The translations under genes were made by a program, and so were the position numbers. DNA of 64,000 bases from an uncultured Nocardiaceae bacterium. Its GTDB lineage: Bacteria; Actinomycetota; Actinomycetes; Mycobacteriales; Mycobacteriaceae. This document shows positions 16,404-24,573 of the stretch, piece by piece. The DNA is taken from contig CAKZIX010000122.1 of NCBI GenBank assembly GCA_936936565.1, positions 1 through 64,000 of the forward strand, in the 5' to 3' direction. A model generated the notes under the pieces. It worked only from the letters and a program-made list of their open reading frames with translations. It was not told the origin of the DNA and did not search any database. Positions within the stretch are counted from its first letter, which is position 1, and each line of letters begins with the position of its first letter.

Positions 16404-17324
16404 ATGTCAACGCATGTCGAGGGGCTGCAGATCGGCGAACTCGCCGAACGCGTCGGGGTGTCGACTCACACCCTTCGCGCCTGGGAGCGCCGTTACGGCA
16501 TCCTCAAACCGTCGCGCACGACGGGCGGCTACCGCGTCTACAGCGAACTCGACGTCCGTCGCGTCTCTGCGGTGCTGGGCCTACGCGAGCAAGGTGTGTC
16601 CATCGCGGAGGCCGCGCGCCGCGTCAATGCGAACGTCGTCGCCCAGATCCCGGCCGGCCGACGTATCGACGCCGCAGCCATCGTCTACGAGATGCACCGC
16701 GCTGTCGACCGGTTCGACGAGTTCGCCCTGAGTGCCGCGCTGGATCGGCTGCTGTCGTCGCATCGGCTCGAGGAAGCCTTGCGTGACGGCCTCATGCCGT
16801 TCCTCGTGCAGTTGGGCGGGCGTTGGGAGCGGGGTGAGGTGTCCGTCGCGCACGAGCACTTCGCGACGCAACTCATCCGCCGTCGCCTCGACAGCTACAG
16901 CCTCATGTGGGCCGATGGTGACGGGCCCCTCGTCGTCCTCGCCTGCCCGCCGGGGGAGCAGCACGACATTCCACTGCTCGTGCTCGGGGTGCTTCTCGCG
17001 CGCTCGGGGTGGCGCATTCGCTACATCGGCCAGGAGACGCCTGTCGCTGATCTTGCGCAGGCGTGCTCCATCCTGCAGCCCGATCTCGTCGTCATGGCTG
17101 CGACGCGTGACACGACGTTCCGTCGCTCGCTCGACGAGCTGCGTGACCTCGCGCGCTCCTACCGCCTCCTCATCGGCGGGCGCGGCGCCACCGAAACCAT
17201 CTGCGCCGACCTCGGCGTCGAGGCGATGTCGCAGGACGTCGTCGCCGCAGCTTCTGCACTCATCGACGAATCGGGGCGCACCGGACGATCCGAATCCGAC
17301 GCCGCCGCACAGTTGGTCGGCTGA
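16404..17324 (+). CDS. MerR-type regulator with CarH-like cobalamin-binding domain
   Basis: 306 aa. The MerR winged helix (residues 8-75) has IGELAERVGVSTHTLRAWERRYG. A four-helix cap (about 90-165) has the CarH Wx9EH motif as W141, E151, H152. A B12-binding Rossmann fold (about 175-290) has GEQHDIP, giving E185-x-H187, with P where the usual motif has G. In CarH of Thermus these residues are W131, E141, H142, E175 and H177, so the spacing is identical with a shift of ten. CarH represses in the dark with adenosylcobalamin bound and is released by light. The equivalent of the photo-adduct histidine (H132) is E142 here, so light sensing may differ. ATG has no Shine-Dalgarno and sits just after a -10. 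Confidence 0.85.
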   Translation: MSTHVEGLQIGELAERVGVSTHTLRAWERRYGILKPSRTTGGYRVYSELDVRRVSAVLGLREQGVSIAEAARRVNANVVAQIPAGRRIDAAAIVYEMHRAVDRFDEFALSAALDRLLSSHRLEEALRDGLMPFLVQLGGRWERGEVSVAHEHFATQLIRRRLDSYSLMWADGDGPLVVLACPPGEQHDIPLLVLGVLLARSGWRIRYIGQETPVADLAQACSILQPDLVVMAATRDTTFRRSLDELRDLARSYRLLIGGRGATETICADLGVEAMSQDVVAAASALIDESGRTGRSESDAAAQLVG

Positions 17325-17389
17325 CGCCACGTGGGTAACCCCCACGTCACGGGGGTTAAACTCTCCTGCGGCCCGCGACGAGCGGGCAA

Positions 17390-17463
17390 GGGGCGGTAGC
17401 TCAGCTGGTCAGAGCAGGGGACTCATAATCCCTGGGTCGCGGGTTCAAGCCCCGCCCGCCCTA
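17390..17463 (+). tRNA. tRNA-Met(CAT), elongator type
   Basis: 74-base cloverleaf. Acceptor GGGGCGG pairs with CCGCCCT (first pair G-U), D arm GCTCAGCTGGTCAGAGC, anticodon CAT in ACTCATAATCC, T arm GCGGG-TTCAAGC-CCCGC, discriminator A. A lysidine-modified tRNA-Ile(CAT) is the alternative, but the arms resemble actinobacterial elongator Met tRNA. Confidence 0.9.
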
Positions 17464-17582
17464 CTCGGACGTCGTCACGCCGTCACGCCGAGGACGTCGT
17501 CATCTCGAGGCGAGCCGCCTTCTCGCAGGGCGTATGTCGGCGGCCGTCGGTGCGCGAGGGCGCGCCTCGCTACGATGGGCGC

Positions 17583-18398
17583 ATGAGCAACGCGCCGTGG
17601 GTGAGCACCGGCCCGGCATCATCCGGTGAAGGCGCGCGGGAGAAGTGGCAGGAGACGACGCGCGTCCCTCTCGGCATCCTGGCGCTCGTCTTCATCGCCT
17701 CGTATGCCGCACCCATTCTCCGGCCGAGCCTGCCGACCGATGTCATCCTGACGTTCCATGCACTCAACGTCATCACCTACCTCGCGTTCGTCGGTGACTA
17801 CTTCGCGCGCCTCCACCTCTCCCGCGACCGTCGCGGCTTCCTGCGCCACTCCGGGCTTGACGTGCTCGTCCTCGTCCTGCCCGCGCTGCAACCGCTGCGC
17901 ACGATGCAGCTCATCGCCCTGCTGCGGCTGCTCGACAAGCGCCTCGGACGCACCCTGCGCGGCCGCATCGTCGCCTACCTCGGGTTCGCGACGCTGACGG
18001 TGCTGTTGCTCGGCGCACTCGCCGTCCTCGACGCCGAACGCAAGGCGCCGGGCGCCAACATCCACACCTTCGGCGACGCCCTGTGGTGGGCGACGACGAC
18101 GATCACGACGGTCGGCTACGGCGAGCACCACCCCGTGACACCGAGCGGACGTGTCGTCGCCGCCTGCCTCATGTTCAGCGGCATCGCGCTGTTCAGTGTC
18201 GTCACGGGTTCGGTGGCGTCATGGATCCTCGATCGCGTCCGCGAGGAGGACGGCGAGGTCGCCGCCGACGACCGCATGCGCGACGAGGTCGAAGCACTCA
18301 CCCATGAGATCCGAGCCCTGCGCGCCGACGTCGCGGAACTACGGGGCCGGACGGCGTCGCACCGGGCCGCAGCGCCCGAGAGCGACGACACCCTCTGA
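17583..18398 (+). CDS. Voltage-gated-type potassium channel
   Basis: 271-aa six-helix cation channel. Helices S1-S4 span about residues 25-130. The S4-like segment LRTMQLIALLRLLDKRLGR has spaced Arg/Lys. The pore loop and selectivity filter are ALWWATTTITTVGYGEHHP, with the K+ filter TVGYG, followed by S6 (ACLMFSGIALFSVVTGSVASWI). The C-terminus has a short coiled coil with no RCK/TrkA domain. It would carry K+ across the membrane. Downstream of tRNA-Met and monocistronic by layout. Confidence 0.85.
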   Translation: MSNAPWVSTGPASSGEGAREKWQETTRVPLGILALVFIASYAAPILRPSLPTDVILTFHALNVITYLAFVGDYFARLHLSRDRRGFLRHSGLDVLVLVLPALQPLRTMQLIALLRLLDKRLGRTLRGRIVAYLGFATLTVLLLGALAVLDAERKAPGANIHTFGDALWWATTTITTVGYGEHHPVTPSGRVVAACLMFSGIALFSVVTGSVASWILDRVREEDGEVAADDRMRDEVEALTHEIRALRADVAELRGRTASHRAAAPESDDTL

Positions 18399-18616
18399 GC
18401 GGGCACTGCGAGACAGCTCGCCAGGACACGCGGGCGTGTCGCTCCCACGGGGTGAGCACCGCATGCGCCAGAGTGACAGGTTGATTCTTCGCCACGCCGC
18501 ACGGGTGCTGGCCTGCAGCGTCGCCATCGTGCACAATGGCGGCACACATCATCGGATTCCTGGGTGTGGCTGAGGTCGTTGGGGAAGACGTCCCTCGCGA
18601 ACACCAGGAGGTTCGG

Positions 18617-19126
18617 ATGTCGATGACTCGCGTCATGACGCGCGGGGTGGTTTTCGTGCACTCCACCCCCGCTGCGCTGTGCCCTCACATCGAGTGGGCG
18701 CTCGAGAGCGTCCTCGGCGCCGACGTCAACCTCGAGTGGACGCAGCAGCCCGTCGCGCCGGGCCTCGTGCGCAGCGAGTTCAGCTGGAGCGGCGAACCAG
18801 GCAGCGGCGCAAAGCTCGCGAGCGCGCTGCGCGGCTGGGATCACGTGCGCTACGAAGTCACCGAAGAACCCTCACCCGGCAACGACGGCTCACGCTGGTC
18901 GCACACCCCGAACCTCGGCATCCACCACACGTGGACGTCGGCGAGCGGCGACGCCGTCGTCAGCGAGGACCGCCTGCGCAGCGCCCTCGTCGCGAGCCAG
19001 GGCGACCCTGAGGAGTTCCGGGCCGAGATGGCCGAGCTGCTCGGCACCGCCTGGGACCAGGAGCTCGAGCCCTTCCGCTACGCCGGCGACGGCGCTCCCG
19101 TGCGCTGGCTGCACCGCGTCGGCTGA
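18617..19126 (+). CDS. DUF3145 family protein
   Basis: 169 aa, matching DUF3145 along its length: GVVFVHSTPAALCPHIEWAL at the start, WTQQPVAPGLVRSEFSWSG, and RYEVTEEPSPGNDGSRWSHTP before a C-terminal helical region. The family is confined to actinobacteria and has no assigned function. The ATG at 18617 has AGGAGG six bases upstream, which decides against the longer frame beginning at 18536. Its placement near accD/fab genes is common in actinobacteria. Confidence 0.85.
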   Translation: MSMTRVMTRGVVFVHSTPAALCPHIEWALESVLGADVNLEWTQQPVAPGLVRSEFSWSGEPGSGAKLASALRGWDHVRYEVTEEPSPGNDGSRWSHTPNLGIHHTWTSASGDAVVSEDRLRSALVASQGDPEEFRAEMAELLGTAWDQELEPFRYAGDGAPVRWLHRVG

Positions 19127-19140
19127 CGCACCACACACGT

Positions 19141-19179
19141 CGAAGGCCGCTTGCTCTCTGGGGGAGCAAGCGGCCTTCG
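19141..19179. terminator. Bidirectional terminator between DUF3145 gene and accD
   Basis: Perfect 16-bp stem (19141-19156 with 19164-19179) and a seven-base loop between convergent genes. Confidence 0.85.
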
Positions 19180-19200
19180 TCATGCCGGGCGGGCGTCAGA

Positions 19201-20619
19201 TCACAGTGGGATGTTGCCGTGCTGCCCGCGACGCGCGGGTGCGGCGGCCAGTGCCGAAGCGAGCGCTCCGCGCGTCTCGGCCGGCTCGACGACCTCGTCG
19301 ACGACACCGATCTCCTGGGCGCGTTCCAGTCCACCCGCGAGCACGGCATGCTCGGCGGCTAGTTCCTCCTCGACCCGGGGACGCGCGGCCTCGTCGACCT
19401 CCGCGAGCCGGCGACGGTGCAGGATGCGCACGGCAGCGACGTGACCCATGACGGCGACCTCCGCGCTCGGCCACGCGAACACGCGCGTCGCGCCGAGGGA
19501 GCGGCTGTTCATCGCGATGTACGCGCCTCCGTACGTCTTGCGCGTCACGAGCGTCACGCGCGGCACGACCGCCTCGGCGAAGGCGTGCAGCAGCTTCGCG
19601 CCGCGGCGCACCACGCCGTCCCACTCCTGACCGACGCCAGGCAGGTAGCCGGGGACGTCGACGAGCACGACGAGGGGGATGCCGAACGCGTCGCACATGC
19701 GCACGAAACGGGACGTCTTCTCCGCGGCGGGGGAGTCGAGGCACCCGCCGAGACGCATCGGGTTGTTCGCGATGACGCCGACGGTGCGCCCGCCGAGGCG
19801 CCCGAGCGAGGTGACGATGTTGGGCGCCCACTTCGCGTGCAGCTCGACCTGCTCACCCGCATCGTCGAACAGGTCGTCGACGAGGGGGTGCACGTCGTAG
19901 GCGCGCTTCGGGTTCTCGGGGAACGTGGCGCCGAGGTCGCGCTCTTCGAGCGATCCGAGGTCGAACTCGCCCTGATTCGCCATGAGCGAGGCGAGCAGAC
20001 GGCCTCGCTCGAAGGCCTCATCCTCTGTGGCCGTGACGACGTGGACCACGCCCGAGCGTCGACCGTGCGGTTCGGGCCCGCCGAGGCGTGCGGCGTCGAC
20101 GTTCTCGCCCGTCACCGAGCGCACGACGTCGGGGCCCGTCACGAAGATGCGGCCCTGATCGGCCATGATGACCACGTCCGTCAGCGCCGGCCCGTAGGCG
20201 GCACCACCGGCGGCGGCGCCGATGACCACGGAGATCTGCGGGATCTTGCCCGACGCCCGCGTCATGATGGCGAACACCTCGCCGACGGCATGCAGGCTGA
20301 CGACGCCCTCGGCCAGTCGCGCACCGCCGGAGTGCCACAGCCCGATGACGGGCAGGTTCTCGGCGAGGGCGATCTCGTAGGCCTCGACGATCGCCTTGCA
20401 CCCCTCGACACCCATCGCGCCGCCCTGCACCCGCGCGTCGGAGCAGAACACGACGACGGGCGTGCCGTCGGCGGTGCCGCGAGCGGAGACGAAGCCGGAG
20501 CGCTCGACCTCGGCGATGACGTCGACGCTGCCGGCGTCGAGGAAGTTCTCGAGGCGGCGATACGGGTCGCGCGGGTCGACGTCGGCCTCGGCCGGCGCGG
20601 TGGCGGTGAGGGCGTTCAT
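19201..20619 (-). CDS. accD: Acyl-CoA carboxylase carboxyltransferase (beta) subunit
   Basis: 472-aa biotin-dependent carboxyltransferase of the AccD/PCCB type; it moves CO2 from carboxybiotin to acetyl- or propionyl-CoA. The N-terminal crotonase-like half has GGAMGVEGCKAIVEAYEIAL, SGGARLAEGV and the oxyanion-hole segment VIGAAAGGAAYGPAL. The C-terminal half has NNPMRLGGCLDSPAAEKTSRF, VDVPGYLPGVGQEWDGVVRRG and the YGGAYIAMNSRSLGATRVFAWP active-site region. It is the last gene of the fab operon and its ATG overlaps the fabF stop. Position corresponds to mycobacterial accD6, so malonyl-CoA supply for the neighbouring FAS II is the likely role. Confidence 0.92.
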   Translation of the reverse strand: MNALTATAPAEADVDPRDPYRRLENFLDAGSVDVIAEVERSGFVSARGTADGTPVVVFCSDARVQGGAMGVEGCKAIVEAYEIALAENLPVIGLWHSGGARLAEGVVSLHAVGEVFAIMTRASGKIPQISVVIGAAAGGAAYGPALTDVVIMADQGRIFVTGPDVVRSVTGENVDAARLGGPEPHGRRSGVVHVVTATEDEAFERGRLLASLMANQGEFDLGSLEERDLGATFPENPKRAYDVHPLVDDLFDDAGEQVELHAKWAPNIVTSLGRLGGRTVGVIANNPMRLGGCLDSPAAEKTSRFVRMCDAFGIPLVVLVDVPGYLPGVGQEWDGVVRRGAKLLHAFAEAVVPRVTLVTRKTYGGAYIAMNSRSLGATRVFAWPSAEVAVMGHVAAVRILHRRRLAEVDEAARPRVEEELAAEHAVLAGGLERAQEIGVVDEVVEPAETRGALASALAAAPARRGQHGNIPL

Positions 20620-21869
20620 GAGGCGCTCCGAATCGTGAGGGCGACGTTGTGGCCGCCGAAGCCGAACGAGTTGTTGAGGGCCGCGATGTCGCCCTCGGGC
20701 AGCGTGCGGGCCTCGCTGCGCACGACGTCGAGGTCGATGGCGGGGTCGAGGTCGTCGATGTTGATGGCCGCCGGAACGAGGCGGTGGTGCACCGACAGCA
20801 CCGTGATGACGGCCTCCAGCGCGCCCGCAGCGCCGAGCAGGTGACCCGTCATCGACTTCGTCGCGGCCACCGCCATGTGGTCGGCGTCGGCGCCGAACGC
20901 GGCGCGGATCGCGTTCGCCTCGGCGACGTCACCGACGGGCGTCGAGGTTGCGTGGGCGTTGATGTGGCAGATGTCGGCGGGCGTCAGACCGGCGGCATCG
21001 ACGGCCTGGCGCATCGCCCGCTTGGCACCGGCACCCTCGGGTTCGGGCGCGGTGATGTGGTGGGCGTCGGCGGACATGCCGATGCTCGCGAGCTCGGCGT
21101 AGATCCGCGTGCCGCGCGCCTTCGCGTGCTCCTCGGACTCGAGCACGACGACCGCAGCACCCTCGCCCATGACGAAGCCGTCACGGCCAGTGTCGTACGG
21201 GCGGGAGGCGGCCTGCGGGTCGTCGTTGCGCGTCGAGAGGGCCTTCATCGCCGCGAACCCGGCGAACGGCAGCGGGTGCATCGGCGCCTCGGTGCCGCCG
21301 GCGATGACGACGTCGGCGCGGCCCGAGCGGATGATGTCGATCGCGAGACCCATCGCCTCGGCGCCGGAGGCGCACGCGGAGACGGTCGTGTGGGCGCCTG
21401 CGCGCGCACCGAACTCGAGCGACAGGTTGCCCGCAGAGGTGTTGGGCATGAGCATCGGCACCGTCAGCGGGTACACGCGACGCGGGCCCTTCTCGCGCAT
21501 GACATCCCACTGGTCGAGCAGCGTCGTCACCCCGCCGATGCCGGTGCCGAACGCGACTGCGAGTCGCTCCGGCTCCACCTCGGGGCTGCCCGCGTCTGCC
21601 CACGCCTCGCGCCCTGCGATGAGCGCGTACTGGGCGCTGCGGTCCATGCGGCGCGTCTCGACCTTCGTCAGCACCTCGGCCGGGTCCTGGGCGATGGACG
21701 CGGCGAACGTCACGGGCAGCTCGAACTGCTCCAGCCATTCGGCGGGCAGCGCGCGAGCACCGGAACGACCGGCGAGCAGGGCGTCCCACGTCTCGGGTGC
21801 GGTGCCGCCGAGCGGGGTCGTCGCACCGATGCCGGTGACGACGATGCGGGCGTCGCGGTTCGGGGTCAT
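20616..21869 (-). CDS. fabF: Beta-ketoacyl-ACP synthase II
   Basis: 417-aa condensing enzyme that elongates acyl-ACP with malonyl-ACP. The nucleophile Cys is in TTVSACASGAEAMGLA, and the two catalytic His are in INAHATSTPVGD and KSMTGHLLGAAGALE. GFGGHNVALTI closes the fold. Start at ATG 21869 with AAGGAG five bases upstream, rejecting the frame beginning seven codons earlier. It overlaps accD by four bases and follows acpP by 90 bases. Confidence 0.95.
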   Translation of the reverse strand: MTPNRDARIVVTGIGATTPLGGTAPETWDALLAGRSGARALPAEWLEQFELPVTFAASIAQDPAEVLTKVETRRMDRSAQYALIAGREAWADAGSPEVEPERLAVAFGTGIGGVTTLLDQWDVMREKGPRRVYPLTVPMLMPNTSAGNLSLEFGARAGAHTTVSACASGAEAMGLAIDIIRSGRADVVIAGGTEAPMHPLPFAGFAAMKALSTRNDDPQAASRPYDTGRDGFVMGEGAAVVVLESEEHAKARGTRIYAELASIGMSADAHHITAPEPEGAGAKRAMRQAVDAAGLTPADICHINAHATSTPVGDVAEANAIRAAFGADADHMAVAATKSMTGHLLGAAGALEAVITVLSVHHRLVPAAINIDDLDPAIDLDVVRSEARTLPEGDIAALNNSFGFGGHNVALTIRSAS

Positions 21870-21958
21870 GCTGGCTCCTTGGTGGGGCACGAAAGAATGG
21901 GGTGCGACGCGCCGCCCGCGCGGGCGAGGTGCCGGGGCGGCGCGTCGACGGGGGCCGT

Positions 21959-22207
21959 TCAGGCCTGGGCGTTCTTGATGTAGCTGACGGCGTCGCCGAC
22001 GGTGACGAGGTTCTTGACCTCTTCGTCGGGGATGCGGACGCCGAACTTCTCCTCGGCGTTGACGACGATCGTCATCATCGACAGCGAGTCGATGTCGAGG
22101 TCGTCGGTGAACGACTTGTCGCTCTGCACGGAGGCGGCGTCGATGCCGGTCTCCTCGTTGACGATCTCGGCGAGGCCGGCGAGGATCTCCTGCTCGGAAG
22201 CAGCCAT
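21959..22207 (-). CDS. acpP: Acyl carrier protein
   Basis: 82-aa acidic helical protein that carries acyl chains on a phosphopantetheine arm. The attachment Ser is in DDLDIDSLSMMTIV. ATG chosen at the family's usual start; the larger frame through this stretch is not credible. Between fabH and fabF on the same strand, so it serves this FAS II set. Confidence 0.95.
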   Translation of the reverse strand: MAASEQEILAGLAEIVNEETGIDAASVQSDKSFTDDLDIDSLSMMTIVVNAEEKFGVRIPDEEVKNLVTVGDAVSYIKNAQA

Positions 22208-22323
22208 GGTGTTTCTCCTTGTCGTGACGTCGACCGTTCGTCGATCGACTCCGTCTGCGGTTCTTTCCTTGCCCCGGATGGCCCGCCGAGGCGCGGGAGC
22301 TGAATGCTGAGTCGCGGTGCGGC

Positions 22324-23307
22324 TCAGGGGATCTCGACGACCTGCGCCGCGTAGGCGAGGCCCGCGCCGAAACCGATCTGCAGCGCGAGATCGCCGCTCT
22401 TGGCCTGCCCCTCGCGCACGAGTCGTTCGGCGGCCAGCGGCACCGACGCGGCGGACGTGTTGGCCGTGTCGACGATGTCGCGCGCGATGACGACGCGTTC
22501 GGGCAGCTTCATCTGCTTGGCCATGGCGTCGATGATGCGGACGTTCGCCTGATGCGGAATGAACACGTCGATGTCGTCGACGCTCAGGCCCGCGGCGTCG
22601 ATGGCGCGCAGCGCGACGGGAGCCATGCTCCACACCGCCCAGCGGAAGACGCTCTGACCTTGCATCGTGATCGTCGGGCCGGGCGAGCCGTCCTCGAGCA
22701 CGTTGGGGCGGATGGCCTCCCACGCCGCGCCGTCACTGCCCCAGATCGTCGGGCCGATGCCGACGTGGTCGCTCGCGCCGACGATCGCCGCGCCCGCGCC
22801 GTCACCGAAGATGAAGGCGGTGCCGCGGTCGCTCGGATCGAGCACGGACGTCAGGCGCTCAGCGCCGAGGACGAGGACAGTGCTCGCGCTACCGGCCCGC
22901 ACGAGGTCGGAGGCGACACCGATGCCGTGGCAGTACCCGGCGCAGGCGGCGGACAGGTCGAACGCGACGGGGGAGTCCAGCCCCAGTCGATCCGCGAGCA
23001 TCGGCGCAGCGGCGGGCGTGAACATGTCGTGCGTGACCGAGCCGAGGATGACGCCGTCGATCGTCGCCGGGTCGACACCGGAGCGTGCGATCGCGTCGCG
23101 CGCCGCCGACTCGGCCATGTCGAGCATCGTCTCGTCGTCGCGCGCGAAATGACGCGTGCGGACACCGGAGCGCTCCTGGATCCACTCGTCGGAGGAGTCG
23201 ATGGCCTCGACGATCTCGCTGTTCGGCACGAGCCGCTGCGGGCGGTAACCGCCGAAACCGAGGATGCGGGTGTACTGCGCGCCGGTGCGCTGCGCGAGGG
23301 CCTTCAC
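22324..23307 (-). CDS. fabH: Beta-ketoacyl-ACP synthase III
   Basis: 327-aa initiating condensing enzyme (acyl-CoA plus malonyl-ACP). Active-site Cys in DLSAACAGYCHGI, then the His in FIPHQANVRIIDAM and the Asn in DTANTSAASVPLA. Its GTG/ATG region overlaps the fabD stop by four bases. Presence of fabH between fabD and acpP is the Streptomyces/Micrococcales arrangement and differs from the mycobacterial fabD-acpM-kasA-kasB order. Confidence 0.95.
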   Translation of the reverse strand: MKALAQRTGAQYTRILGFGGYRPQRLVPNSEIVEAIDSSDEWIQERSGVRTRHFARDDETMLDMAESAARDAIARSGVDPATIDGVILGSVTHDMFTPAAAPMLADRLGLDSPVAFDLSAACAGYCHGIGVASDLVRAGSASTVLVLGAERLTSVLDPSDRGTAFIFGDGAGAAIVGASDHVGIGPTIWGSDGAAWEAIRPNVLEDGSPGPTITMQGQSVFRWAVWSMAPVALRAIDAAGLSVDDIDVFIPHQANVRIIDAMAKQMKLPERVVIARDIVDTANTSAASVPLAAERLVREGQAKSGDLALQIGFGAGLAYAAQVVEIP

Positions 23308-24482
23308 TGCGCCTCCTTCGGGTGAAGACGCACGAGGGGCTGGCCGGGAGAGACAGGGTCGCCCTCACTGACGAGCCACTCGATGATGCGCCCGCCGTGC
23401 GGCGCGACGACGTTGTACGCGTCGCGCGCCGTGACGACCTGTCCGATCGTCTCGCCGGGGGTGATGGTGTCGCCCTCGTCGAGGGGCGCGCGCTCGATCG
23501 TCCCCTTGGCCGGCGCGATGACGAGTCGCCACGCGGGTTCGAGATCGGTGTCGACCTGGCCGTGCTCGCGCACCATGCGGTGCGCCGCGTCGAGGTCGTC
23601 GGGGGTCTTGAGCGCCAGGGTCTCGACACCAGGCAGGGCACGCTTGGCGAGGCCCGTCAGGGTGCCGGCCGGCGGCACCTCGATGAGGCCCGTCACGCCC
23701 ATCGCCTTGAACGTCTCCATCGTCAGATCCCAGCGCACCGGGTTGCTCACCTGGCTGACGAGGCGGCGCAGCACCCGCGTGCCGTCGTGGACGACGAGCC
23801 CGTCCTTGTTCGACACGAGGGGGATGCGAGGGTCGTGCGTCGAGATGGCCCGCGCGAAGACACTGAGCCGCTCCACGGCCGGCGTCATGTGCTCGGTGTG
23901 GAAGGCACCCGCGACCTGGAGCGGGATCACGCGTGCCTTCGCCGGCGGCTCGGCCTTGAGCCGCTCGATCTGCTCGAGGGTGCCGGCCGCGACGATCTGA
24001 CCGGAACCGTTCATGTTGGCCGGCGTGAGGCCGAGGGCTTCGAGGTGGCTGACGACGTCCTTCGCCTCGCCGCCGACGACGGCGGCCATGCCGGTCGGCG
24101 TGACGGCCGAGGCCTGCGCCATGCCCGCACCGCGCTCGCGGACGAAGACCATGGCCTGCTCGGCGCTCAGGACGCCGGCCGAGGCCGCGGCAGTGATCTC
24201 ACCGACGCTGTGGCCGGCGCCGACACCGACGGAACGGAATCCGTCGACGGGGTGGGCGAACAGCGCGAGCATCGAGACGAGGCCGCTCCCGACGATGAGG
24301 GGCTGTGCGACGGCGGTGTCCTTGATGGTCTCCGCGTCACCCTCGGTGCCGAGGTGGACGAGATCCATCCCGGCGCAGGCCGACAGCCACGCCATGCGGG
24401 AGTGAAACTCTGGCAGCTCGAGCCAAGGGCGGAGGAAACCGGGGGTCTGAGAGCCCTGTCCGGGGCACACGATCGCTAGCAC
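23304..24482 (-). CDS. fabD: Malonyl-CoA:ACP transacylase fused to a biotinyl-lipoyl-like domain
   Basis: 392 aa, about 80 longer than ordinary FabD. Residues 1-300 are a transacylase: LAIVCPGQGSQTPGF, nucleophile Ser in GAGHSVGEITAA, and the catalytic His in VAGAFHTEHM. From about residue 312 a hammerhead fold is predicted by two half-motifs, GTIERAPLDEGDTITPGE and GGRIIEWLVSEGDPVSPGQ, as in biotin carboxyl carriers. The lysine of EAMKM aligns with Arg in TARDAYNVVAP, so it is unlikely to be biotinylated or lipoylated. Start GTG at 24482, with CAAGG about seven bases upstream. First gene of fabD-fabH-acpP-fabF-accD. Confidence 0.9.
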   Translation of the reverse strand: MLAIVCPGQGSQTPGFLRPWLELPEFHSRMAWLSACAGMDLVHLGTEGDAETIKDTAVAQPLIVGSGLVSMLALFAHPVDGFRSVGVGAGHSVGEITAAASAGVLSAEQAMVFVRERGAGMAQASAVTPTGMAAVVGGEAKDVVSHLEALGLTPANMNGSGQIVAAGTLEQIERLKAEPPAKARVIPLQVAGAFHTEHMTPAVERLSVFARAISTHDPRIPLVSNKDGLVVHDGTRVLRRLVSQVSNPVRWDLTMETFKAMGVTGLIEVPPAGTLTGLAKRALPGVETLALKTPDDLDAAHRMVREHGQVDTDLEPAWRLVIAPAKGTIERAPLDEGDTITPGETIGQVVTARDAYNVVAPHGGRIIEWLVSEGDPVSPGQPLVRLHPKEAQ

Positions 24483-24541
24483 CCCTCAACCTTGCCCTGG
24501 AGGTGGTGGGCGAGGCGACGAGCGGGCCGACGAACTTCTCC

Positions 24542-24573
24542 GGTGTGATTTGTAGGAAACCTCCAATCACACC
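24542..24573. promoter_or_regulatory. Inverted repeat upstream of fabD, candidate FasR operator
   Basis: GGTGTGATT (24542-24550) and AATCACACC (24565-24573) are perfect 9-base arms 14 bases apart. They lie 60 bases upstream of fabD and overlap the fasR stop codon. FasR of Streptomyces activates this operon from an upstream site; the match is positional inference. Confidence 0.5.
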
